Shown here in pieces: positions 26,391 to 35,279 of a stretch of DNA of 64,000 nt. The stretch comes from Myxococcales bacterium (GTDB lineage Bacteria > Myxococcota_A > Polyangia > Nannocystales > Nannocystaceae). The position numbers were made by a program, and so were the translations under genes. The notes below the pieces were generated by a model, which saw only the letters and a list, made by a program, of their open reading frames with translations, did no database searches and had not been told where the DNA came from. The stretch spans positions 196,079 through 260,078 of the forward strand of contig JACKDV010000011.1 of the NCBI GenBank assembly GCA_020633315.1, read 5' to 3'. Each line of letters opens with the position of its first letter. The stretch's first letter is position 1.

Positions 26391-28112
26391 TCAGCCCCAG
26401 GGCATGATGCGGATCCGGCCCTGGTCCTCCCAGCCGGCCTCCTCGTTGATCCACTCCTTGCGCAGCACCAGGCCCTGCTGGTCGTCGCGGGTGGCGAAGA
26501 TGTTGCTCAGCCAGTTGGCGTCGTCGCGCTCGGGGTAGTCGGAGCGGTAGTGCGAGCCGCGGCTCTCGGTGCGCATCAGCCCAGCCTGGGTGATCACCTC
26601 GGCCACGTCGAGCATGTTGCGCTGCTCCATCGCCAGCACCAGGTCGAAGGGCTCGGCGATGCACAGGTCCTCGCGGATCCGGGCGCGCTGCTGGTCGATC
26701 ACCTCCTGGGCCGCCCGCAGCTGGGTCTCGTCCTTCTCGACCAGCAGGTACTCCCACATCTTGCGCCGCAGCTCGCGGTGCAGCTCGCTCGGCCGGGTCT
26801 TGCCCCCAACCTCGCGCATCCGGGCCAGGCGCTCGCCGAGCAGGCGGTCGAGCTCGTCGCGGCGTAGCTGCGTCTGCGGCCGATCCTTGGCCACCTCGGC
26901 CGCCTTGGTGCCCGCCCGCCAGCCGAACACCTGCGAGCCGCCCAGCATGGTGCCGCCCAGGCGATCCGCCCCCTGCCAGCCCGCCGTCTCGCCGCAGGCG
27001 AACAGCCCCCGCAGGTAGGGCGACTGGGCGTCGGTGTCGATGCGGATCCCCCCGTTGCTGGTGTGGTGGTGCAGCTGCACCTGCAGCAGGTCGGTGCCCA
27101 GATCGATCCCGTTGTCTCTCATGTAGTGATCGAAGACCTCGGGCTGGAAGCCGCGCTGGGTGCCGGCGAGGTCGAGGAACACGGCGTCGTTCTCGGTGCC
27201 GCGGCCCGCGAGCACCTCACCGTGGATCGCCCGGTCGAGGTGGATCGCGCCGTCGCGACAGCTCACCGGCCAGTGGAAGGCCTTGAGCTTGGAGGCCTCG
27301 AGCACGTCCATGCCCGGCGGCAGCCAGTCGGCCAGGAACGCCTTGCCGTGGCGGTTCACCAGGCGGTACGGATCCTCCATCTCGTAGAGCATCACCATGC
27401 ACTGGGTGGGCCAGGTGGTGGCCAGCCCCTGCTGCATGAACTCCATGTTGAAGATCGCAGCGCCGGCCCGCAGCGCCATCGCGTAGCCGTCCCCGGTGTT
27501 GCCCGGCGGGTTGAAGCTGTACTCGAACAGCTGGCCCACCCCGCCGGTGGCGAGGATCACCGCGCCCGCGTGCACCACGAAGGGCTCGCCCTCGTCGTCG
27601 ATGCCCACCGCCCCGCGGCAGCGGCCGCCCTCCACCAGCAGATCGCTGAGGTTGGCGTGCTCGATCACCTGGGTGTTGGTGCCCTCGATCACCGCCTTCT
27701 GGATCTGCACGATGTTGTTGGTGCCCTTGGACTCCTTGGTCGCAGGCATGGTCGCGAGCATCTTGCTCTGGAAGCGCATCCCCATGCCGCGCAGGCGCTT
27801 GATCGCCGCGCTCACCTCGTCCACGAAGATCCGGCACAGCGCCGGGTCGGCCATGCCCAGGCCGGCCTGCAGCATGTCCTGGTAGGTGAGGTCGGGGGGA
27901 TTGAACAGCCCGCCCTTGGGGCCCACGGTGCGGATCGTCCAGAAGTCGGCCTTGGGGTTGCTGGTAGCCCCCGCGCCCCGCACCCCCGGCACCCCGAAGC
28001 GCCCCTTGACGGCCATCATGGTGCGCGCGCCCGCGTCGTGGGCCGCGATCGTCGACGCGGTCGCGGCCCCTCCGCCGCCGACCACCAGGACATCCGTCTC
28101 GTAGGTCTTCAT
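26391..28112 (-). CDS. FAD-dependent oxidoreductase, fumarate reductase flavoprotein family
   Basis: A 573-residue flavoprotein. The N-terminal Rossmann loop is DVLVVGGGGAATASTIAA, followed by GRFGVPGVRGAGATSNPKAD, AVILATGGVGQLFE, and the C-terminal FAD loop GLFACGETAGWQGADRLGG. The helical C-terminal domain (about 450-570) with RRKMWEYLLVEKDE and RNMLDVAEVI matches succinate dehydrogenase / adenylylsulfate reductase / aspartate oxidase flavoproteins. There is no adjacent iron-sulfur subunit, so it may be a stand-alone enzyme or rely on an unlinked partner. It is the last gene of the minus-strand run starting at 36062 and begins 64 bp after the UbiD gene. An oxidative or reductive step in that pathway is inferred from position only. 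Confidence 0.8.
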   Translation of the reverse strand: MKTYETDVLVVGGGGAATASTIAAHDAGARTMMAVKGRFGVPGVRGAGATSNPKADFWTIRTVGPKGGLFNPPDLTYQDMLQAGLGMADPALCRIFVDEVSAAIKRLRGMGMRFQSKMLATMPATKESKGTNNIVQIQKAVIEGTNTQVIEHANLSDLLVEGGRCRGAVGIDDEGEPFVVHAGAVILATGGVGQLFEYSFNPPGNTGDGYAMALRAGAAIFNMEFMQQGLATTWPTQCMVMLYEMEDPYRLVNRHGKAFLADWLPPGMDVLEASKLKAFHWPVSCRDGAIHLDRAIHGEVLAGRGTENDAVFLDLAGTQRGFQPEVFDHYMRDNGIDLGTDLLQVQLHHHTSNGGIRIDTDAQSPYLRGLFACGETAGWQGADRLGGTMLGGSQVFGWRAGTKAAEVAKDRPQTQLRRDELDRLLGERLARMREVGGKTRPSELHRELRRKMWEYLLVEKDETQLRAAQEVIDQQRARIREDLCIAEPFDLVLAMEQRNMLDVAEVITQAGLMRTESRGSHYRSDYPERDDANWLSNIFATRDDQQGLVLRKEWINEEAGWEDQGRIRIMPWG

Positions 28113-28176
28113 CGCGAGGCAGTGTGCCGCAATTGTCGGCCGACCACCACGCACCGGCGCCTCGGGACCGTCGCGC

Positions 28177-29625
28177 TCACTTGCGCCCGAGGATCTCGGC
28201 CAGATCGACGGCGTCGAGCACCTCGGGGGGAATCCGATTGCGAGTGACCGGTCGCGCGGGGGCGAGCGGGCGCGTGGCATCGATGCCCATCTTGGCCGAG
28301 CGCCCGTCCTCGCGGGGGCACGAGGGATCGAGGGGCGTGCCCTGCTCGCCGCTCAGGATCACCACCTTGGTGTCGGCCTGGGTCTGCAGGGCCATCGCCG
28401 CCATCACCTCGCGCAGATCGGAGGGATCGACGTCCTCGTCGACGATGATCACGTGCTTGGCGTAGATGTCCGAGCGGAGCAGCGCCTCGATCACCCGCCG
28501 CGGCTCGTCGTCGTCGGCCTTGGCCAGCGAGACGATCGCGGTCAGGGGCGCGGGCAGGGCCACCCGGCGAACCCCCGCGCAGGCGGCCCGGGCGTCGCGC
28601 AGCGTGCGATGCTCGAGCGCGGGCATCGACAGCAGCAGGTGCTCCATGCCTCCGCTGACGATGTCCTGGAAGTAGGGATCGCGGCGGTGGGTGATGGCCC
28701 GCACCCGGAACACCGGGGTGCGGGTGGCCCCGGTGGCGTAGCCGGTGAACTCCCCGAACGGCCCCTCGTCGGCGTCCTCGGTGACCGAGACCTCGCCCTC
28801 GAGCACGATCTCTGCGTGGGCCGGCACCAGCAGCCCGGTGCCCGTCACCGTGCGGGCCACCGGCAGCGGCCGCCCCAGCAGCCCCCCGATGATCTCGTAC
28901 TCGTCCACCTCGGCCGTGCCTGCGTACAGCGAGCCCAGGGTGACCGCGGGGTGCAGGCCGTTGACCACCGCGATCGGCATCGCCTCGCCGCGGGCGCGGT
29001 GCTTCTCGTAGATCCCGTGCAGGTGCCGCCCCCGCTCCATGTAGATGCCGGTGCGGTCCCGACCCAGGATCATCATGCGGTGGTAGCTGAGGTTGCCGAT
29101 GCCGGTCTCGGGGTCGCGTGCCACCACCATCGCCGCGGTGAGGTACGGCCGCTCGTTGTCGTCGGCGTGGTAGACCATGGGCGGCAGCCAGCCCAGGTCC
29201 ACCTCCTCGCCCCACTGCACCACCTCATGCACCGGAGCGTCCTGCCCCGCCACCTCCACCGGCTCGATCCGGCGGGCCGCGGCCTGCTCGAAGCGCGAGC
29301 CCACCTCGGACAGCGAGCAGCCCAGCGCCAGGGCCAGCCGCCCCATCGAGCCGCCCACGTTGGTGACCACGGGCAGGCTCGTGCCCTCCACGTCGCGGAA
29401 CACCAGGATCGGCGAGCGCCGCTTGGCCTCGAGCGCGGTCACGATGGCCGCGGTCTCGAAGCGGGGGCTCACCCGGCGGCTCACCTCCACGTAGTCGGCC
29501 TTGCGCTTGGTCCGGACCAGCTCGAGGAAGCCCCGCAGGGAGACCGGGGCCGGGGCATCCCCCGGCGTCGTGGGACCCCCCGAGGTGACGGAGTCCGTGA
29601 TCATGGGCGCGACTGTGTCTGCCAT
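28177..29625 (-). CDS. UbiD-family prenylated-FMN-dependent decarboxylase
   Basis: A 482-residue UbiD-type (de)carboxylase. The catalytic Arg-Glu-Glu triad is recognisable: GNLSYHR (Asn178, Arg183) and DEGPFGEFTGY (Glu287, Glu292), aligning with the N-x4-R and E-x4-E of fungal Fdc1. GIYMERGRHLHGIYEKH supplies further cofactor and metal contacts. Such enzymes reversibly decarboxylate aromatic or alpha,beta-unsaturated acids and need prenylated FMN from UbiX, which is not encoded in this window. The context of an AMP-ligase, ACP, GH3 ligase and enolase-superfamily enzyme argues for a specialised acid substrate rather than ubiquinone synthesis. It starts 46 bp after the AMP-ligase gene on the same strand. 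Confidence 0.85.
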   Translation of the reverse strand: MADTVAPMITDSVTSGGPTTPGDAPAPVSLRGFLELVRTKRKADYVEVSRRVSPRFETAAIVTALEAKRRSPILVFRDVEGTSLPVVTNVGGSMGRLALALGCSLSEVGSRFEQAAARRIEPVEVAGQDAPVHEVVQWGEEVDLGWLPPMVYHADDNERPYLTAAMVVARDPETGIGNLSYHRMMILGRDRTGIYMERGRHLHGIYEKHRARGEAMPIAVVNGLHPAVTLGSLYAGTAEVDEYEIIGGLLGRPLPVARTVTGTGLLVPAHAEIVLEGEVSVTEDADEGPFGEFTGYATGATRTPVFRVRAITHRRDPYFQDIVSGGMEHLLLSMPALEHRTLRDARAACAGVRRVALPAPLTAIVSLAKADDDEPRRVIEALLRSDIYAKHVIIVDEDVDPSDLREVMAAMALQTQADTKVVILSGEQGTPLDPSCPREDGRSAKMGIDATRPLAPARPVTRNRIPPEVLDAVDLAEILGRK

Positions 29626-29671
29626 CGTTCGTCCCCGCGGTGTGGTCGACCGCCGGCTCGGGGCTCGGCCC

Positions 29672-31234
29672 TCAGTCCTGCTCCTGAGCCGCGAGCACCT
29701 GGGCCTTGAGCTTGCTGCGGCTCACCTTGCCCGAGGCCGTCTGCGGCAGCTCGCCGACCAGCACGAACTCCTTGGGCACGCGCACGAAGGGCATCGCCTC
29801 GAGGCAGTGCGCCTTGAGCTCGACCCGCGTGGGCTGCTGGCCCTCGTGCGGGATGATGTAGGCCACCACCCGCTCGCCGAGGATCTCGTCGGGCAGGCCG
29901 ATCACCGCCACCTCCTGCACGGCCGGGTGGCGGTGCAGCACGTCCTCGATCTCCTGCGGGAAGATGCGCTCGCCCGCGCTCTTGATCATCTCCGAGCTGC
30001 GGCCCACCAGGAACAGGTGACCGTCCTCGTCCAGCCGCCCCAGGTCGCCGGTGCGCAGGCGGCCCTGGTCGTCGATCTTGCCCAGCTCGCGCTCGTCGCC
30101 GCTGACGTAGCCCTTCATGATGTTGGGCCCGCCCGCCGCGACCTCGCCCACCACCCCCGGGCCCACCGGCTCCTCGTTGGGGCCGAGGATCTCCAGGCGC
30201 ACGTTGGGCAGGGCGCGGCCCACCGAGCCCTCCTTCACGAACAGCTCGTCGGGGCCGATCCAGGTGATGCGCGGCGCCGCCTCGGTCTGGCCGTAGGCCA
30301 GGTGGATGCCCACGTCGGGCAGGGCCTCGCTCAGCTTGTGCAGGCTGGAGGGCGACAGGGCCCCGCCCGTGACCAGCACGTAGCGCAACGACGGCGGAGG
30401 CCGGCTGGCGATCTTGGAGCGATCGAGCAGCTGCTTGAAGTGGTAGGGCACGCCCGAGAAGCCGGTGACCTTGGAGTCGACCAGCTCGGCGTGGACCTTG
30501 GCCGGGAAGGTGAAGCCCCCCGAGAACACCACCGTGCCGCCGATCATCGCGTGCATCAGCAGCTGCATGCGGCCGTGGATGTAGTAGAGCGGCACCACCA
30601 CCAGGATGCTGTCGTCGGCGCTCAGGCCCATCAGCTCGTTGGAGGCCTGGAGGTTGGCGACGAAGTTGGTGTGCGAGAGCATCACCCCGTTGGGGCGACC
30701 GGTGGTCCCCGAGGTGTAGACGATCATCGCCACGTCGTCGGCGGAGACGGCCGGATCGGGGGTCTTGCCCGCCGCGCCGCTCAGGATCGACTCGAGGGTG
30801 GTCACCGAGCGCTCCGCATCGCCCACCGCGGCCTCGCTCGCCACCGTGAACACGAGCTCGGGCAGCCGCAGCCCGTGCCCGCCGTCGGCGGAGCCCCCGT
30901 GCTTGGCGAGCTGCTTGGCGTCGATGACGATGGCCTTGGGCGCCGCCTCGTCGAGCACGCCCTGCAGCACCTCGCGACCGGCCAGGGTGGGCATGTCCAC
31001 CGACTGCGCGCCAGCCTTGAGGATCCCCCAGAAGTAGGTGAGGGAGGCCAGGTCGTTGTCGCAGAGGATCGCGACTCGATCGCCCGGCCCCACTCCGCGC
31101 TCGGCGAGCGCCGCGGCCACCCGATCGCTGTGCTCGTTCAGCTCGGCGAAGGTGGCGCGGGCGTCCGGGAAGATCGCAGCCGGCTTTTCGGGATGTCTCT
31201 GGGCGTCGTTGCGGAGCAGGTCGAAGAGGAACAC
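29672..31234 (-). CDS. Acyl/aryl-acid AMP-ligase (ANL superfamily)
   Basis: A 520-residue adenylate-forming enzyme. Seen are the P-loop A3 motif IVYTSGTTGRPNGVMLSH, A5 AYGQTEAAPRITW, A7 RLRTGDLGRLDEDGHLFLVG, A8 SSEMIKSAGERIFPQEIE and A10 PQTASGKVSRSKL with the conserved lysine. It activates a carboxylic acid as the adenylate and transfers it to CoA or, given the small acyl carrier protein encoded immediately before it, probably to that carrier's phosphopantetheine. The acid is unknown. It lies 82 bp downstream of the carrier protein gene and 46 bp upstream of UbiD in the same operon. Confidence 0.85.
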   Translation of the reverse strand: MFLFDLLRNDAQRHPEKPAAIFPDARATFAELNEHSDRVAAALAERGVGPGDRVAILCDNDLASLTYFWGILKAGAQSVDMPTLAGREVLQGVLDEAAPKAIVIDAKQLAKHGGSADGGHGLRLPELVFTVASEAAVGDAERSVTTLESILSGAAGKTPDPAVSADDVAMIVYTSGTTGRPNGVMLSHTNFVANLQASNELMGLSADDSILVVVPLYYIHGRMQLLMHAMIGGTVVFSGGFTFPAKVHAELVDSKVTGFSGVPYHFKQLLDRSKIASRPPPSLRYVLVTGGALSPSSLHKLSEALPDVGIHLAYGQTEAAPRITWIGPDELFVKEGSVGRALPNVRLEILGPNEEPVGPGVVGEVAAGGPNIMKGYVSGDERELGKIDDQGRLRTGDLGRLDEDGHLFLVGRSSEMIKSAGERIFPQEIEDVLHRHPAVQEVAVIGLPDEILGERVVAYIIPHEGQQPTRVELKAHCLEAMPFVRVPKEFVLVGELPQTASGKVSRSKLKAQVLAAQEQD

Positions 31235-31316
31235 GGATGGCCTCCGGGCTCGGCGTCACGGCGGAGCCGAGCCCCCGAGCCAAGAGCCGGTCGAGCCCGC
31301 CCCCGCCGCGCCGGGA

Positions 31317-31556
31317 CTAGGACTTGACGTTGCGCTCGATGTAGGCCGCGATCTTGTCGATCGAGCCGAAGTTGTCGGGGGTGATGTCGTCGATCTCCAC
31401 GTCGAAGCCCACCTCACCCTCGATCCACACCACCAGCTCCATGATCGCGGTCGAGTCGATGACGCCGGCCAAGCTGGTGTCGGCCTCGATCTCGGCGCCG
31501 CCGCTGGCGAGCTCGGTGCGGATGTACTCGGTCAGTTTCTTCTTGATGTCGTCCAT
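31317..31556 (-). CDS. Stand-alone acyl carrier protein
   Basis: A 79-residue acidic helical protein with the phosphopantetheine attachment motif GVIDSTAIMEL (Ser35), preceded by DTSLAG and followed by ITPDNFGSIDKIAAYI, as in ACP/PCP domains. It is not next to fatty-acid synthase genes but between an AMP-ligase and an enolase-superfamily enzyme. It therefore most likely carries a pathway-specific acyl or aminoacyl group. The sequence around the serine is D-S-T rather than D-S-L, as is common in specialised carriers. Confidence 0.85.
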   Translation of the reverse strand: MDDIKKKLTEYIRTELASGGAEIEADTSLAGVIDSTAIMELVVWIEGEVGFDVEIDDITPDNFGSIDKIAAYIERNVKS

Positions 31557-31604
31557 GAGCTTGGCTTCTTGGGCAGCGGGAGCATACCGAAGGGCGCGGC
31601 GGAA

Positions 31605-32765
31605 TCAGCCACCCGAGGCCAGGAGCCTCGTGGGCTCGCCCACACGCCGTTGGGCGACGATCTGAGGGTCGACCTCGACCCCCAGGCCCGGCGCGTCCAG
31701 CCCAGCGGGGCCCTCGGAGGCCGCTGCGGGCTCGTCGGACGCCCGCAGCACGTCGGACTCGAGCAGGAAGCGATTCTGCCCCTTGCCATCCAGGCAGGCG
31801 AACCCGGGCACGCAGCGACCGAAGACCTCGGCGAGGCGTGACAATACGCCCGACTCGCCCACCAGCGTGCCCAGGTGGATCCCGATTCCGGCCGCCCGCG
31901 CGCATTCCACGATCTGGAGGCTCGCGATCGCCCCGCCATGCTTGCCGGGGCGCACGTTGAAGATGTCGGCGGCCCGCTCGGCCACGAGCCGCTCGGCGTC
32001 CGCGAGCGAGCACACGGACTCGTCGGCCATCACCGGGACCCCGCTGCGCTCTCGGATGGCCCGCAGGCCGGCGAGATCGTCGGCCGGCACCGGCTGCTCG
32101 ATGGAGGCGATCGGGATCTCCCGCAGCGCCGCCAGCCGTGCCACCGCCTCGTCGGCCGACCACGCCGCGTTGGCATCGAGGCGAAGCGGCACCTTGGGCC
32201 CGAACACCCTGGTGATCATCGCGAGGCGCTCGGGATCGTCGTCCCGGCCGACCTTCACCTTCACGTGGGTGCGCCCCTTGAAGCGCAGCGCCACGCAGTG
32301 CTTCTTGAGATCCGGGGTCGCGACCTCGAAGCCGATGATCACCCCGGGCGGCAGCGCGGGCCCGGGCTCGGCCGTGGGATCGGCGAGCAGCACCGAGGCC
32401 AGCGAGAAGCCGTGCCGATGCCCAGCGAGATCGAGCAGCGCCACCTCGAAGCCGCCGAAGGTGGCCAGCTCGCGCCCCACCTCGGGCAGGGTCTGGCGGA
32501 TCCACCCGAGCACGGCCTCGCGATCGAGCAGCTCGCTCCCCAGCAGCCGCCGGGCCAGCGCGGGCCCGCTGCGCTCGAGCACCCCCTCGATGGTCTCGCC
32601 GGTGACGTAGGCCCGCGGCAGGATCTCACCCCAGCCCACGCCGCCCTGGTCGTCGCGCAGCTCCACGAGCACCGCGTCGCTGTGGCTGCGGCTGCTCAGC
32701 GCGTGGCCGAAGCTCCCCCGAAAGGGGATCCGCACGCGGTGGAGGGTGGCCGACTCAATCCGCAT
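31605..32765 (-). CDS. Enolase-superfamily enzyme (muconate-lactonizing/dipeptide-epimerase type)
   Basis: A 386-residue protein of the muconate lactonizing enzyme subgroup. Metal ligands are Asp197 (RLDANAAW), Glu223 (SIEQPV) and Asp248 (MADESV). The acid/base lysines are the KxK motif HVKVKVG (Lys169, Lys171) and Lys275 in VRPGKHGG. This two-lysine arrangement is shared by o-succinylbenzoate synthase, N-acylamino-acid racemase and L-Ala-D/L-Glu-type dipeptide epimerases. With a GH3 amide ligase overlapping it upstream, an N-acylamino-acid or dipeptide racemase is attractive, but this is inference. The ATG overlaps the end of the GH3 gene by 11 bp. No menaquinone genes are nearby, which argues against o-succinylbenzoate synthase. 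Confidence 0.8.
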   Translation of the reverse strand: MRIESATLHRVRIPFRGSFGHALSSRSHSDAVLVELRDDQGGVGWGEILPRAYVTGETIEGVLERSGPALARRLLGSELLDREAVLGWIRQTLPEVGRELATFGGFEVALLDLAGHRHGFSLASVLLADPTAEPGPALPPGVIIGFEVATPDLKKHCVALRFKGRTHVKVKVGRDDDPERLAMITRVFGPKVPLRLDANAAWSADEAVARLAALREIPIASIEQPVPADDLAGLRAIRERSGVPVMADESVCSLADAERLVAERAADIFNVRPGKHGGAIASLQIVECARAAGIGIHLGTLVGESGVLSRLAEVFGRCVPGFACLDGKGQNRFLLESDVLRASDEPAAASEGPAGLDAPGLGVEVDPQIVAQRRVGEPTRLLASGG

Positions 32766-34410
32766 GGAAGCGCTCGAGGATCTCGAGCTGGTCGACGAAG
32801 CTCGGATCGCGGGTGAGGTGGGTGGGCTTGATCTGCGAGTCGCTGGTGCCCCCCGCCAGCCGCTGACGCCGTCGCGCCTCGTAGCTCCCCGGCCGCACCA
32901 GCCACAGCTCGGGCGCCCCCAGCCGCTGCGACGAGCGCTTGGAGCCGTACTCCATGTTGTGCAGCTCGAGCGCCTCGTCGAGCCGCATCGGCACCTCGGC
33001 GAGCACCGAGCGCTCGGCCTCGTTGCTCAGCTCGATCATCGCCACGTAGTGCGGGAAGCCGCTCTTGGCCGGGGCCAGGGTGAACGACTCCACCGCCAAG
33101 CCGAGCTGCTCGGCCACGTCGGAGACCGCCGCGGTCACCTGGTCCTCGGTGAGCTTCTCGCCGGTGAGCGAGCAGGTGGAGCCGGCCCGGTGCAGGAACT
33201 CGATCACCGGGGTCCGCTCCTGCATCCGCACCACCCGGACCACGTCGCCGATGTCGTAGCGGTACAGGCCCGCCGCGTTGCTCAGCACCAGCACGTAGCT
33301 GCGGCCCACCTCGAGCTCGTGGGGCGACAGCACGGTGGGATCGGGCGAGTCGTGCTCGTCCTCGGGCACGAACTCGAAGAGGTTGGCCCCGATCGCGAGC
33401 GCCCCGCCGCTGCACCCGTCCTCCACCGGCACCGCCATGACTCCCTCGGAGGCCATGAGGATGTAGTCGCGCTGGGCCACGCCCTGCAGGTGGGGGCCGA
33501 GCAGATCGATGTATGGCTGGAGCATGGGGCTGCGCCAGCAGATCGCCAGCGCGAGCTGGGGCCACACCCGGTGCGCGAGCAGGCCGGGGCCCCCGTCGCG
33601 CAGCGCGGCCAGCTCGGCCGCCCGCTTGGGGTTGCCGCCGTAGTGCTCGGCCACGTAGCGCCGCACCTCGTCGCCCACCGCCAGGTCCCCGCCGATGCCC
33701 CCGCCCTCGATGTCGGCGATGAGCTGGTCGGCGTACTGCGAGACCTTCTGGAACAGCAGCAGGATCGTGCTGGGGTTGAGGGTCATGATGACCGCGAAGC
33801 TCTCCTCCAGCAGGATGCGGGCGATGGCGTAGTAGCGGCTGTCGGAGTCGCCGATCTGGGCGATCGACTTGGGGATGATCGGCCGCTCGCGCATCTGGGT
33901 GGCGCGGGTCACCCCGGCCCAGTAGGCGCTCTCCGAGCTGCAGGGCAGCCCCCCGGGCGAGCGCACCGCCTTGCCCGAGTCGGAGAAGTTGGTGACCATC
34001 CGCCCCTCCTTCGCGGTCGGGTGCGACGCGAACACCAGGCTCCAGTAGATCCCGAAGGTCCGGCTCTTGTTGCGGAGGAAGCGGTTGGTGGCCGGGATGT
34101 ACTTGGAGCGCGAGGTGGAGCCCGAGGTGAGGAAGAAGCGCTTGATCGGCTCGCCGGTGAGCAGGCCCTGCTCGCCGTGCTGCACGGTGCGCTCGACCAG
34201 CTCGGCGAAGTCGTCGTAGCGCTGGATGGGCACGGCCCGGCGATAGTCCGCCAGGGTCTTGATCCCCGCGAAGCCGAAGCGTCGCCCGACCTCGCAGTCG
34301 AGGTTGGGGGCGATGATCTGCTCCTCGAGGAAGCGCTGCTGGACGCGCTCGGGCTCGGCCAGGCTGGCCAAGAAGGTCTGCGCTTCGCGTGAGGCGAACA
34401 TGGCGGTCAC
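32755..34410 (-). CDS. GH3 family acyl-acid amido synthetase
   Basis: A 551-residue GH3-type adenylate-forming enzyme. Seen are the P-loop-like motif RFFLTSGSTSRSKYIPAT, YILMASEGVMAVP, GLYRYDIGDVVRVV and a C-terminal lobe with SLTGEKLTEDQV and HNMEYGSKR. Plant GH3 enzymes couple acids such as auxin or jasmonate to amino acids through an acyl-adenylate; bacterial members occur scattered in specialised pathways. The GTG start overlaps the stop of the hydrolase gene (GTGA), and its end overlaps the enolase-superfamily gene, so these three genes are tightly coupled. The acid and amine partners are unknown; the neighbouring AMP-ligase/ACP may supply a related acyl group. Confidence 0.85.
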   Translation of the reverse strand: MTAMFASREAQTFLASLAEPERVQQRFLEEQIIAPNLDCEVGRRFGFAGIKTLADYRRAVPIQRYDDFAELVERTVQHGEQGLLTGEPIKRFFLTSGSTSRSKYIPATNRFLRNKSRTFGIYWSLVFASHPTAKEGRMVTNFSDSGKAVRSPGGLPCSSESAYWAGVTRATQMRERPIIPKSIAQIGDSDSRYYAIARILLEESFAVIMTLNPSTILLLFQKVSQYADQLIADIEGGGIGGDLAVGDEVRRYVAEHYGGNPKRAAELAALRDGGPGLLAHRVWPQLALAICWRSPMLQPYIDLLGPHLQGVAQRDYILMASEGVMAVPVEDGCSGGALAIGANLFEFVPEDEHDSPDPTVLSPHELEVGRSYVLVLSNAAGLYRYDIGDVVRVVRMQERTPVIEFLHRAGSTCSLTGEKLTEDQVTAAVSDVAEQLGLAVESFTLAPAKSGFPHYVAMIELSNEAERSVLAEVPMRLDEALELHNMEYGSKRSSQRLGAPELWLVRPGSYEARRRQRLAGGTSDSQIKPTHLTRDPSFVDQLEILERFHAD

Positions 34411-35273
34411 ACTCCTAGCGCGTCACGGGCCCACGCGTCGAGCCGCTCGGCCAGCGCCTCGGGAGCATCGAACTGCAGGCCATGCGCCCCGGGCAGGGAC
34501 ACCGTACGGACGCGCTCGGGGGGGAGGCGCGCCAGCTCCGCGATCATGCGCGCGTTGTCGGTCGTCACGTCGCGCTCGGCGAGGACCACGAGCACCGGCG
34601 CCACCAGCTTGCGCAGGCGCATGCGCGCGGCCATCGACAGCTTGGTGCTCACCTCGAGGAAGCGCGGCGAGAAGGTGCGCCACCGCGCCTCGTCGCGGCG
34701 GATGAAGCCGTCGAGCGCGGGGCCGTCGGTGAACATCTCGTCGGTGATCGGGCTGGCGAGCACCGGCGCCTCGGGGGGCTGGCCCTGCCCCTGGGCCTGG
34801 ACCGCCGCCATGCGCTCCACCAGGGTGGCCGAGGGGTAGAGCCCGGGGGTCAGCAGGGCCAGGCCGTCCACGGCCTCGCCCAGGCGCAGGGCCAGGTGCA
34901 CGCCGAGGATCGCTCCCCAGCACCAGCCCACGATCACCAGCGGTCGCCCCGGCGCGCGGCCGTGCTCGATCACCCGCAGCGCATCGCCGATGAGCTGCTC
35001 GGCCGACTCGGTGTCGCCCCGGCCCTGGCCCGCATTGAGGCCGCTTCCGCGTCGCTCCACCCCCAGCACGTGGAAGCCCCGCACGCGCCACTGCTCGGCC
35101 AGCGGCCGGAACCACGCGGTGTTGCTCATCACCCCGCTGAGCACGGCCAGGGTGGCCCGCGGGGGCTCGGTGGTGGGGCTCCAGCTACGGTAGCGCAGCG
35201 CGTCGGGCGAGCCCGGCGGTTCGGTGCTGGCCTCGTGCTCGCCCGCGGAGGGCTCCGACCAACGCTCGCCCAT
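34407..35273 (-). CDS. Alpha/beta hydrolase with Cys at the nucleophile elbow
   Basis: A 288-residue alpha/beta hydrolase. The nucleophile elbow reads IVGWCWGAILG with Cys118 in place of the usual Ser. The acid is probably in VLVVLAERDVTTDN and the base His in LPGAHGLQFD. Cys nucleophiles occur in dienelactone hydrolases and some thioesterases or acyltransferases, so transfer rather than hydrolysis of an acyl group is possible. It lies between an SDR (6 bp away) and the GH3 ligase (GTGA overlap). In a pathway with an acyl carrier protein it could release or transfer the acyl chain. The family call is firm; the role is inference. Confidence 0.8.
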   Translation of the reverse strand: MGERWSEPSAGEHEASTEPPGSPDALRYRSWSPTTEPPRATLAVLSGVMSNTAWFRPLAEQWRVRGFHVLGVERRGSGLNAGQGRGDTESAEQLIGDALRVIEHGRAPGRPLVIVGWCWGAILGVHLALRLGEAVDGLALLTPGLYPSATLVERMAAVQAQGQGQPPEAPVLASPITDEMFTDGPALDGFIRRDEARWRTFSPRFLEVSTKLSMAARMRLRKLVAPVLVVLAERDVTTDNARMIAELARLPPERVRTVSLPGAHGLQFDAPEALAERLDAWARDALGV

Positions 35274-35279
35274 GATCGC

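Noticed and set aside
31605..32765. o-Succinylbenzoate synthase (menC)
   Set aside because: Catalytic residues fit several members of the subgroup, and no other menaquinone gene is nearby; the GH3 overlap favours an amino-acid-derivative racemase or epimerase.
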